Of a stretch of DNA of 64,000 bases, positions 20,102 through 27,693 are shown piece by piece; position 1 is the first letter of the stretch; each line of letters begins with the position of its first letter. Below the pieces are notes generated by a model, which did no database searches, had not been told where the DNA came from, and saw nothing but the letters and a program-made list of their open reading frames with translations. The stretch is from Micromonospora sp. PLK6-60 (lineage in GTDB: Bacteria > Actinomycetota > Actinomycetes > Mycobacteriales > Micromonosporaceae), in NCBI RefSeq assembly GCF_019890675.1, contig NZ_JAIOAA010000004.1:186001-250000 (forward strand), in the 5' to 3' direction. A program made the position numbers and the translations under genes.

Positions 20102-20898
20102 CCACGCATCCGAGTTCCGCCGTGATCGCCCGCTACGCCGACCCGGAGGCGGACCTCGACGAGGTCACGGTCTGGTCGGTGGAGGTGCATCTGGAGGACT
20201 GCGCGTCCTGCCGGGCCCGGGTGGCCGGCGGCACCACGGACGACGCTCGGGCCCTGCTCGACCGGATCGCGGCGGGCGTGGACCACGGCATCGCCACCGG
20301 ACCCGCTCCGGCCCGCCGCCGGCGCTGGTCGGCGGCGCGCAGCCGCTGGCTGGTCTGGCATCTGGTGCCGTGGCTCATCATGACGGTGGCGGTGCTGGGC
20401 TGTGCGGTGCTGATCGAGGCGGCGACCCCCCGGCTACCGTCGCTGGTCTCCCTGCTGGCTCCGGTGGCGCCGCTGCCCGCGGTGGCGATCGCGTGGAGCC
20501 GGCGGCACGACCCGGCCTGGGAGCTGCTCGCCGGCACGCCCGCCGCCGGGCTGGCGATGCTGTTGCGGCGTACGGCCGCGGTGCTGACCGTGGTCATGCC
20601 GGCGCTCGCCCTGGCGACGGCCCGTACCGGAGCCTCGCTGGCCCTGACCCTGCTGCCGTGCCTGGCCTTCACGGCCGCCACCCTCGCGCTGGGTGCCTTC
20701 GTCGGCGTGCGCCTCGCCGCGGTCGGGCTCGGCACCGCCTGGGCGCTGGCCGTGGTGGTGCCCGCCGTGGTCACCGCGCACCCGCCGGCGGTGCTGCGGC
20801 CGGGCACGTCCGGTGCGTGGGCGCTGCTCGCCCTCGCGCTGGCCGGGGTCGCCGCGGCCCAGGCCCACCACTTCCGCCGGCTGTCCAGCCACAACTGA
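20098..20898 (+). CDS. Membrane anti-sigma factor with zinc finger
   Basis: A 266-residue partner of the upstream ECF sigma factor. The N-terminal cytoplasmic domain has the zinc-binding HxxxCxxC pattern (His31, Cys35, Cys38: HLEDCASC). A basic linker RRRRWSAARSRW leads into about six transmembrane helices. The helix count is larger than the single helix of most ZAS anti-sigma factors, so the membrane part may itself sense the envelope. ATG 20098 overlaps the sigma stop (ATGA), indicating translational coupling. The signal is unknown. Confidence 0.82.
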   Translation: MTTHPSSAVIARYADPEADLDEVTVWSVEVHLEDCASCRARVAGGTTDDARALLDRIAAGVDHGIATGPAPARRRRWSAARSRWLVWHLVPWLIMTVAVLGCAVLIEAATPRLPSLVSLLAPVAPLPAVAIAWSRRHDPAWELLAGTPAAGLAMLLRRTAAVLTVVMPALALATARTGASLALTLLPCLAFTAATLALGAFVGVRLAAVGLGTAWALAVVVPAVVTAHPPAVLRPGTSGAWALLALALAGVAAAQAHHFRRLSSHN

Positions 20899-20936
20899 CC
20901 CGTCGGGTTGCCACACCCACCTCGGAAGGACTGATG

Positions 20937-21737
20937 ATGCGTACGGTGAGCGCGGCCGAAACGGCCCCCACCCTCCACCCCTGGGCGGTGCACGCCGAGG
21001 GACTGCGGGTACGAGCCGGCCGGCACCTGGCCGTCGACGGACTCGACCTGACCCTCGGGGCCGGCGTGCACGGCCTGCTGGGGCCGAACGGGGCCGGGAA
21101 GACCACCCTGATGCGGGCGCTGGCCACGGTGGTGCAGCCGGCCGGTGGACGGCTGAGGCTGCTCGGGGCGCCCGTGGACGGCCGCGCCGACCTGCGCCGG
21201 GTACGGCGCGGGCTCGGGTACCTGCCGCAGCAGTTCGGGTTCTATCCGCGCTTCACCGTGCGCGAGTTCGTCGAGTACCTGGCCTGGTTGAAGGAGATGC
21301 CGAAGGCCGCGGTGCCCGGGGCGACGCAGCGGGCGATCGACCGGGTCGGCCTCACGGCCAAGGCGGACGCCCGGCTGAAGACGCTGTCCGGCGGCATGCT
21401 GCGCCGGGCGGGCATCGCCCAGGCGATCGTCAACGACCCGGCGGTGCTGCTGCTCGACGAGCCCACCGTCGGCCTCGACCCCGAGCAGCGGCTCGACTTC
21501 CGGGAGCTGCTGCGCGACGTCGGCGTCGACAGTTGCGTGGTGGTCTCCACCCACCTGGTCGAGGACGTGGTGGCCGCGTGCACCGACGTGGTTCTGATCA
21601 ACGAAGGTCGGCTCGTCTACCAGGGCACCCCGGCCGAGCTGGCCGCGCAGGGCGGACCGGACGACGCCGGCGACAGCCCGGCCGAGCGGGCGTACTCCGC
21701 GCTGCTGCGCCGGCACCGCGCGGAGGCCGGCCGATGA
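20937..21737 (+). CDS. ABC transporter ATP-binding protein
   Basis: A 266-residue ATPase of the ABC-2/drug-exporter type. It has Walker A GPNGAGKTT, Q-loop GYLPQQFGFYP, signature LSGGM, Walker B VLLLDEPTVGLDP and the H-loop in VVSTHLVEDV. The start is one of two adjacent ATGs; 20937 has the better distance (6) from aagga at 20926-20930, while 20934 would add one Met. The next gene overlaps by ATGA and encodes its likely membrane partner. The cargo is unknown; location behind an ECF sigma/anti-sigma pair suggests an envelope or stress function. Confidence 0.92.
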   Translation: MRTVSAAETAPTLHPWAVHAEGLRVRAGRHLAVDGLDLTLGAGVHGLLGPNGAGKTTLMRALATVVQPAGGRLRLLGAPVDGRADLRRVRRGLGYLPQQFGFYPRFTVREFVEYLAWLKEMPKAAVPGATQRAIDRVGLTAKADARLKTLSGGMLRRAGIAQAIVNDPAVLLLDEPTVGLDPEQRLDFRELLRDVGVDSCVVVSTHLVEDVVAACTDVVLINEGRLVYQGTPAELAAQGGPDDAGDSPAERAYSALLRRHRAEAGR

Positions 21738-23056
21738 CCCGCATCCTCGGCATCGAACTGCGCCGCTCGGCGGCGCTCGGGGCGGCCCTGGCCGTGGCGG
21801 TGGCCGGCGTGGCGCTGCTCTTCCTCGTCGACCCGACCCTCTTCACCACCGGCTGGATGCAACTGGTCATGACCCAGCGGCTCTACCTGGCGGTGCTGTG
21901 GCCGCTGGCGCTGGCCGCCGGCGCCTGGCAGGCGCGCCGGGAGCGCCGCTCGAACGTGACCGAACTGTTCGCCACCGTTCCCCGGCCGCACGCCCAGCGG
22001 GTGGTGCCGACGCTCGGCGCGATGGCCGTCGCGATGGCCGGTGGCTACCTGACGGTGGGCCTCGCCGGCGGGCTGTGGATCGTCGGCACCGCCCGGTACC
22101 TGCCGGCGGCGTCCGTCGCGGTGCCGGCCGTCGGCGTGCTGGCGCTGATCACCGCGGCGTGGCTCGGTCTCGCGATCGGCCGGCTGTTGCCGTGGCCGAT
22201 GACCGCCCCGGCGCTGGGCGTGGCCGGCCTGGGGCTGCTGCTGGCCATTCCCTTCCTGACCCGTCCCCGGGGGTGGCTGGCCCTGGTCTTCTCGCCGATC
22301 ACCGAGATGAACATGCCGGGCGCCTACGCCACCGTGCCCGGCCGGGCCAGCCTCGCCCAGGCCGTCTGGCTGGCCTGCCTGGCCGGCGCCGCCGTGCTGC
22401 TGCTGGTGTCCACCGGCTGGCGGCTCCGGGTGGCGGCGGTGCTGCCGGTCGCGGTGGGCGCCATGCTGGCCGTCCTGGTCATGCCGCACCAGAACCGGCT
22501 CGTCATCGACGCGATCGACCCGGTGGCCCGGGAGTTGGTGTGCACGCCGGACGAGCCGCAGATCTGCGTCAGCCGGGTCCATTCCGGACTGCTCGCCGAG
22601 GTGACCGGGCCGGCCCGGCAGGGTCTCGCCGCCCTCGGGCAGCTGCCGGACGCGCCGACCCGGGTGCACGAGGACACCACGACGTACGTGCCCGCCCACT
22701 ACCCGACGTGGCGCGCGGACGTCGTGCTGCTGCGCATCGAGGTCGGCCGGGACGGACACCTCGCCGACCGGACCGGCGTGGCGGCGGAACTGGCGCTGGC
22801 GGCGTTCGCCAGCCCACCCCGGTGCGAGCACGTCGTACCCCCGGCGGAGCAGCTCGCGGCGGCCCACTGGCTGCTGGGCCGGCCGCCGGTGACCCCCGAG
22901 TTCCACGAGCCCGAGGCGGCGGCCACGGCCACGCGGCTCTGGCAGGACCTGCGCCGCCTGCCCGACGGCGAGGCGACGACCCGGGTGGGCGCCCTGCGCC
23001 GGGCCGCCCTGACCTGCGCGGCCGGCGACGGGCTGCTGTCCCGGAGCCCGCGGTGA
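21734..23056 (+). CDS. ABC-transporter membrane subunit, large
   Basis: A 440-residue protein with six to seven membrane segments in residues 1-260 (such as ALAVAVAGVALLFLV and MAVAMAGGYLTVGLAGGLWIV), followed by a hydrophilic domain of about 170 residues. That domain contains Cys residues (ELVCTPDEPQICVS and PRCEHVV) and probably faces outside. ATG overlaps the ATPase stop (ATGA). It resembles membrane components paired with ABC ATPases in actinobacteria. The extracellular domain is unassigned; the Cys pair could form a disulfide. Confidence 0.78.
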   Translation: MTRILGIELRRSAALGAALAVAVAGVALLFLVDPTLFTTGWMQLVMTQRLYLAVLWPLALAAGAWQARRERRSNVTELFATVPRPHAQRVVPTLGAMAVAMAGGYLTVGLAGGLWIVGTARYLPAASVAVPAVGVLALITAAWLGLAIGRLLPWPMTAPALGVAGLGLLLAIPFLTRPRGWLALVFSPITEMNMPGAYATVPGRASLAQAVWLACLAGAAVLLLVSTGWRLRVAAVLPVAVGAMLAVLVMPHQNRLVIDAIDPVARELVCTPDEPQICVSRVHSGLLAEVTGPARQGLAALGQLPDAPTRVHEDTTTYVPAHYPTWRADVVLLRIEVGRDGHLADRTGVAAELALAAFASPPRCEHVVPPAEQLAAAHWLLGRPPVTPEFHEPEAAATATRLWQDLRRLPDGEATTRVGALRRAALTCAAGDGLLSRSPR

Positions 23057-23655
23057 GGTGGCTCGCGCTGTACCTACGCTCCCGGCGCGTCCCGGTCGCG
23101 CTGGCTCTGACGGGCGGCTGCGCGGTGCTGATGTGGGCACTGCGGTCGGCGTCCTCCGACGGTGGCACCGTCGTACGGGTGGTCGTCCTGACGGCCCTGC
23201 TGCTGGTCACCGCCCTCGCCCCCACCCTCGCCGGCCCCGACGACGCCCTCGAGGCGACGGCCGCGTTCCCCTGGTGGCCACGGCGCGGCGCGCACCTGCT
23301 GGCGGCCTTCCTGGTCGTGTCGGTGCTGCTGCTGGCCACGACGGTGACCGGGGCCCACTTCGATCCCGCCTGGCTGGGGCTGCGCGACGCCGCCGGGCTG
23401 CTGGGGCTGGTCGCGCTGGGCGCCGCCACGATCGGCGCCGCCCGCGCCTGGTTCCTGCCGCTGGGCTGGACGCTGGCCGCGACGCTGTATCCCGGCTCCG
23501 AATCGGTTCTCGGGCGGATCCTGACCTGGCAGGCGCAGCCGCCGGCGAGTACCGCCGCGGCCGTGACGGCCGGGCTGCTCGCCCTCGGTGGGTTCGGCGC
23601 GTACGTGCTGGCCGGCCCGGCCCACCGCGCACCCGCCGAGGCCGGCCAGCAGTGA
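23053..23655 (+). CDS. Membrane protein at the end of the sigma-factor unit
   Basis: A 200-residue hydrophobic protein with about five transmembrane helices (VALALTGGCAVLMWALR, VVVLTALLLVTALAPTLAG, LLAAFLVVSVLLLATTVTG, and others). GTG 23053 overlaps the preceding stop as GTGA. It lacks recognisable motifs and most likely completes the ABC export complex. It ends eight bases before the stop of the convergent VOC gene. Confidence 0.75.
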   Translation: MRWLALYLRSRRVPVALALTGGCAVLMWALRSASSDGGTVVRVVVLTALLLVTALAPTLAGPDDALEATAAFPWWPRRGAHLLAAFLVVSVLLLATTVTGAHFDPAWLGLRDAAGLLGLVALGAATIGAARAWFLPLGWTLAATLYPGSESVLGRILTWQAQPPASTAAAVTAGLLALGGFGAYVLAGPAHRAPAEAGQQ

Positions 23656-23662
23656 CCGGCCC

Positions 23663-24103
23663 TCAGCCGAGCTGCTGGGCCAGCCCGACGATGATGCCCT
23701 CCGGGCCGCGGACGTAGCAGAGCAGGTAGACGTCCTCGTAGCGGGCCAGCTCGCCGACGAGTTCGGCGCCGTGGGCGCGCAGCCGGGTCAGCACGTCCTC
23801 GATGTCGTCGACGGCGAACATGATGCGCCGGATGCCCAGCGTGTTGGCCGGCGCGTCCGCCGGCTCGGCGCGGACCGCCCGCGGCGCGTGGAACATCGCC
23901 AGCTCGACCCGGCCGTGGCCGTCGGGGGTCCGCAGCATGGCGACCTCCTGGCGGACGTCGTCGAGCCCGATGACCCGCTCCACCCACCGGCCCTCGATCG
24001 GCCCCCGGCCCTCCAGCTCCATGCCGAGTTCGACGAAGAACGAGATGACGGCGTCAAGGTCCTCCACCACGATGAGGACGTTGTCCATCCGTTGGATCGT
24101 CAT
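23663..24103 (-). CDS. VOC family (glyoxalase/dioxygenase-fold) protein
   Basis: A 146-residue protein with the paired beta-alpha-beta-beta-beta modules of the vicinal oxygen chelate fold: RMDNVLIVVEDLDAVISFFVELGM at the start and IRRIMFAVDDIEDVLTRLRAHGAEL in the middle, ending YVRGPEGIIVGLAQQLG. Candidate metal ligands are the Glu in VELAMF and the Glu in GPEG; the usual N-terminal His (VxH) is replaced by NV. Its substrate is unknown and it could be a binding or resistance protein. ATG 24103. Confidence 0.85.
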   Translation of the reverse strand: MTIQRMDNVLIVVEDLDAVISFFVELGMELEGRGPIEGRWVERVIGLDDVRQEVAMLRTPDGHGRVELAMFHAPRAVRAEPADAPANTLGIRRIMFAVDDIEDVLTRLRAHGAELVGELARYEDVYLLCYVRGPEGIIVGLAQQLG

Positions 24104-24304
24104 GCCGGGTCTCCTCGGTCTGGTGCGGCCACGGTGGCCGCGCTCGTCCCCGGAGACGGAACCGCCCGGCCGTTCTCGACATCCTCCGCCACATCGTCGT
24201 CGGCGGCGTCGACGTCGCCGGCCACCGGCGTGGCAGGGCAGGGTCCGGCGACCGTCGAACCTTTGGCGGCTCCGGGCCGTACCGGTGGGCGGGAGGTCGA
24301 ACTG

Positions 24305-25207
24305 ATGGCCGTACGCCGATTTGTCGCCGCCGTCCTCGCGGGCGCCGCGGCGGTGCTGCCGGTTGCCGGGCCCGCCGCCGCGCACGGCGCACCCACCAGC
24401 CCGGTGAGTCGGGCCGCGGCCTGCGGGCCGGTGGGCCGGGCGGCGGACAGCCCGGCGTGCCGGGCGGCGGTGGCCGCCGGCGCGGCGGTGCGGGAGTGGG
24501 ACAACGTGCGGGTGGCCCAGATCGACGGCCGGGACCGGGAACGGATCCCCGACGGTGAGTTGTGCAGCGGCGGGCTCTCCGCCTACCGGGGGCTGGACCT
24601 GGCCCGGGACGACTGGCCGGCCACCGAGCTGACCCCGGGCGCCCGGTTCACCTTCCGGTACCGGACCACCATCCCGCACCGGGGCACCTTCCGGTTTTAC
24701 CTGACCCGCGAGGGCTACCAGCCGGGCCGCCGGCTCACCTGGGCGGACCTGCCGGAACGCCCGTTCCTGGAGGCCACCGACCCGCCGGTGCGCGACGGGG
24801 CGTACCAGATGCCGGGCCGGTTGCCGGCGAACCGGACCGGCCGGCACCTGATCTACACGATCTGGCAGAACTCCAACACCCAGGACACCTACTACTCCTG
24901 CTCGGACGTGGTGTTCCGGGCCCCGGGCGGCGGCGCCACGGCGGGGGTGCTGGCCGCGCCGCCCGGCGACGCCGGGACGACCGGCGCCCCGGCCACCGGC
25001 CGCCCGGCCGCCGGGACCGAGGTGCCGGTGGCCGCGGCGGTGACCGACGAGCGGCGGGGGAGCCTGCCCTGGGTGGCCGTGGCCGGGGGATCGGTGGTCC
25101 TGCTGGCCGTGCTGGCCGGTACCCGGCTGCGCCGCGCGGGCACGCCGCCGCCGGGACGGGCCTGCGAGGTACGCAGCCACCGGGCGGGGCGCCGACGCGT
25201 CTGGTGA
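24305..25207 (+). CDS. AA10 lytic polysaccharide monooxygenase, membrane-tethered
   Basis: A 300-residue secreted protein. The signal peptide (residues 1-26) ends AAA, so the mature chain begins with His27-Gly, the N-terminal copper-brace His of AA10 enzymes. The second copper His is probably in TTIPHRGTFRFYLT. The conserved SPVSRAAAC, LTPG and IYTIWQNSNTQDTYYSCSDVVF segments complete the domain by about residue 210. A Pro/Ala/Thr linker follows, then a transmembrane helix (WVAVAGGSVVLLAVLAG) and a basic tail, which would keep the enzyme on the cell surface. It oxidatively cleaves chitin or cellulose; which one is not clear from sequence. Confidence 0.9.
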   Translation: MAVRRFVAAVLAGAAAVLPVAGPAAAHGAPTSPVSRAAACGPVGRAADSPACRAAVAAGAAVREWDNVRVAQIDGRDRERIPDGELCSGGLSAYRGLDLARDDWPATELTPGARFTFRYRTTIPHRGTFRFYLTREGYQPGRRLTWADLPERPFLEATDPPVRDGAYQMPGRLPANRTGRHLIYTIWQNSNTQDTYYSCSDVVFRAPGGGATAGVLAAPPGDAGTTGAPATGRPAAGTEVPVAAAVTDERRGSLPWVAVAGGSVVLLAVLAGTRLRRAGTPPPGRACEVRSHRAGRRRVW

Positions 25208-25227
25208 CTCCCGGCGGCGGGAACGCG

Positions 25228-25260
25228 GAAGCCGCGTCGCAACCCGTGCGACGCGGCTTC
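25228..25260. terminator. Convergent terminator hairpin
   Basis: GAAGCCGCGTCGCA and its exact complement TGCGACGCGGCTTC form a 14-bp stem with a 5-base loop, between the convergent monooxygenase and nucleotide-sugar dehydrogenase genes. It could serve both. Confidence 0.85.
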
Positions 25261-25286
25261 GGCGGTGGTTCAGGGTCGGGTCGGCC

Positions 25287-26549
25287 TCAGAGCCGGTACG
25301 CCTTGTCGGTGGTGGTGACGCCCCGGGTGTCGAAGAAGCGCTGGGCGATCTCCGCCAGCCGGTCGGCATCGTACTGGCGGTGGTTCTGCACCAGGATGAC
25401 CAGGTCGGCGCCGGCGACGGCGCTCTCCAGGTCGTCCATCCGCAGCACGTCGACGCCGGAGACCTTCCACTGGTTCACGTACGGGTCGTGGTAGCTCAGC
25501 TTGGCGCCCAGCGCGTCGAGCTTCTGGGCCAGCGCGACGGCCGGCGACTCCCGCTGGTCGGCGATGTTCGGCTTGTAGGTCACGCCGAGCAGCAGCACGG
25601 AAGCGCCGTTGGTGGCCTTGCCGGCGTCGTTGAGCAGGTTCTGGGCCCGGTGCGCGACGTACGCGGGCATCGTCGCGTTGATCTCCTGGGCCAGCTCGAC
25701 GAAGCGGAACGGGTAGCCGAGCTTGGCCCGCACGTTGTGGCTCAGGTAGTTGGGGTCGATCGGGATGCAGTGCCCACCGACGCCCGGCCCCGGGTAGAAC
25801 GCCTGGAAGCCGAACGGCTTGCTGGACGCGGCGTGGATGACGTCCCACAGATCGATGTCCAGCTCGTGGCAGAACCGGGCCATCTCGTTGACCAGCGCGA
25901 TGTTGATGTGCCGGTAGGTGTTCTCCAGCAGCTTGGCGGTCTCGGCCTCCCGGGTGCCCTTGGCCCGGACCACGGTCTCGATGAACCGGCCGTAGAACGC
26001 GGCGGCCTTCTCGGAGCAGGCCGGGGTGTGGCCGCCGACGACCTTGGGCGTGTTGTGGGCGCCGAACTTCTCGTTGCCCGGGTCGATCCGCTCGGGGGAG
26101 AAGGCGAGGTGGAAGTCCTTGCCGGCGGTGAGGCCGGAGGCCTTCTCCAGGATCGGCCGGACCACCTCGTCGGTGGTGCCCGGGTAGGTGGTCGACTCCA
26201 GGATGACCAGCATGCCCTCGGTGAGGTTGCCGGCCACGGCCTCGGTCGCGCCGATCACCGCGCGCAGGTCCGGGCCCTGGTCCTCGGAGAGCGGGGTGGG
26301 CACGCAGATCACGGCGGCCTTGGCGCCCCGGATCTCGGACGCGTCGGTGGTGGCGCGGAAACCGGCGCCGATCATGTCCGCGATGTCACCGTCGGACAGG
26401 TCGTCGACGTGCGACTTGCCGGCGTTGAGCGAGTCGACGACCCGCTTGCTGATGTCGAAACCGAGGACGGTCATCCCCGCCTTCGTCGCCTCCTGGGCGA
26501 GGGGTAGCCCGACGTACCCGAGCCCGAGAATCACGACATCGACAGTCAC
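25287..26549 (-). CDS. wecC: UDP-N-acetyl-D-mannosaminuronate dehydrogenase-like enzyme
   Basis: A 420-residue UDP-glucose/GDP-mannose dehydrogenase family enzyme. It would oxidise UDP-ManNAc to UDP-ManNAcA in two NAD steps. It has an N-terminal Rossmann motif ILGLGYVGLPLA, ICVPTPLSEDQGPDL, ESTTYPGTTDE, the catalytic Cys in PGPGVGGHCIPIDP and the C-terminal GVTYKPNIADQRESPA. I chose GTG 26549 (MTVDVVILG) because aaggag lies seven bases before it; a GTG at 26564 has no RBS. A WecB-like epimerase that would make its substrate is at 30092-31174. Substrate is inferred from that pairing; UDP-GlcNAc-type alternatives remain possible. Confidence 0.87.
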   Translation of the reverse strand: MTVDVVILGLGYVGLPLAQEATKAGMTVLGFDISKRVVDSLNAGKSHVDDLSDGDIADMIGAGFRATTDASEIRGAKAAVICVPTPLSEDQGPDLRAVIGATEAVAGNLTEGMLVILESTTYPGTTDEVVRPILEKASGLTAGKDFHLAFSPERIDPGNEKFGAHNTPKVVGGHTPACSEKAAAFYGRFIETVVRAKGTREAETAKLLENTYRHINIALVNEMARFCHELDIDLWDVIHAASSKPFGFQAFYPGPGVGGHCIPIDPNYLSHNVRAKLGYPFRFVELAQEINATMPAYVAHRAQNLLNDAGKATNGASVLLLGVTYKPNIADQRESPAVALAQKLDALGAKLSYHDPYVNQWKVSGVDVLRMDDLESAVAGADLVILVQNHRQYDADRLAEIAQRFFDTRGVTTTDKAYRL

Positions 26550-26755
26550 TGCCTGCTCCTTCACTGCATGGCGCGCGGTTCGGGCGCTATTGTCGCCGAC
26601 CGGCCGGAATGACGAGAAGTGGGGTGCTATGGGGCGTTTCTGCCCGTCCGCTGCGGGGTGTCCCGGACGGCGACGGCCGTCGGCTCAGCGTGGACTCTGA
26701 CGCAGCGTACCCGCCGCGCGGGGATTTGCCCCACCCCGCTACCCCTGGCGCGTGC

Positions 26756-27523
26756 TCAACGACTCAGGGTGCGCTTGACCTTGCGCTTGGCCTTGCGGGC
26801 GAAGTTCTTGCCCCGGCGCAGCACGCCGAGCAGCCGCCGACCCTGCCGCGACATGCGCAGCACGCCCTTGACGGTGTGGTCCTGGGCGCGCTCCGCGCGC
26901 TCCTTCTCCAGCTCCTGGGCGAGCGTGTCCAGGTGCTTCAACAGCGCGTGCTCGCTGCGGCGCTGGTCCTCCAGATACTGCCCGACCACCGCCCGAGCCT
27001 CACCCAGCGTGATCCTGCTGGTGCTGTGGGCGGTGCCGGCGGTGGTCAGCCGGACCGCGGCCTCGGCGGTGGCGAGCAGGGCGCCGGTGGCCGCGGCGGA
27101 ACTCGCCGGGCCGGGCCGCAGCACGGCGCACGGCGAGCCGCTGAACGCCTGCAGGCCCAGCCACTGCAGGCCGGTCAGCGCGGCGGCGGTGTGCTCCGCG
27201 CCGATCGCCGGCCCGGACGGGTCCAGCGCCACCAGCAGCCGCCCGTCGGGGCGCAGGGCGGTCTGGATCCGCACGTTGACGGCCGCCAGCCACTGCGGCT
27301 CGACGCTGCTGCGCTCGATGATGATCGTGTCGAACTGGCCCTCGATGACCACTTCGTCCGGGTCGGCGCCGACCTCCAGGACGACCGCGTCCCGGAAGGG
27401 CGTGGTCAGCGAGTCGTGGCCGTGGTGCCGGTCATCGGTGATGATGAGCAGATCCTGGTCCTCGGCGCCTGGGCCGCGCAGGTGTTGTTCAACGTCAACG
27501 GCCGCTGCCGTATCGATCGTCAT
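26756..27523 (-). CDS. Hypothetical protein of the glycan locus
   Basis: A 255-residue protein without recognised family. Residues 20-130 look alpha/beta (DLLIITDDRHHGHDS, AVVLEVGADPDEVVIEGQFDTIIIERS, GRLLVALDP) and recall a degenerate methyltransferase-like Rossmann domain. Residues about 165-220 are a charged coiled coil (EHALLKHLDTLAQELEKERAERA) and the last 35 residues are very basic (GKNFARKAKRKVKRTLSR). The basic end could bind membrane phospholipid or a polyanion. ATG 27523 follows ggaggt. It is divergent from the two-module glycosyltransferase. Confidence 0.7.
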   Translation of the reverse strand: MTIDTAAAVDVEQHLRGPGAEDQDLLIITDDRHHGHDSLTTPFRDAVVLEVGADPDEVVIEGQFDTIIIERSSVEPQWLAAVNVRIQTALRPDGRLLVALDPSGPAIGAEHTAAALTGLQWLGLQAFSGSPCAVLRPGPASSAAATGALLATAEAAVRLTTAGTAHSTSRITLGEARAVVGQYLEDQRRSEHALLKHLDTLAQELEKERAERAQDHTVKGVLRMSRQGRRLLGVLRRGKNFARKAKRKVKRTLSR

Positions 27524-27693
27524 CCTGCGTTACCTCCGGGCCAGAGTCCTGGTTACGATGCGCGGCGAGATTAGCGCATGTGCCGGCGAGTGTGGGTCGC
27601 GGCACCCGCTCCACGGGGGTCGGGTCCGACCGGGTTCGTGCGGCGCCGACCGCAGTCGCCCGCGGCGACGCGATGATACCGAGGAGTGCAAGC

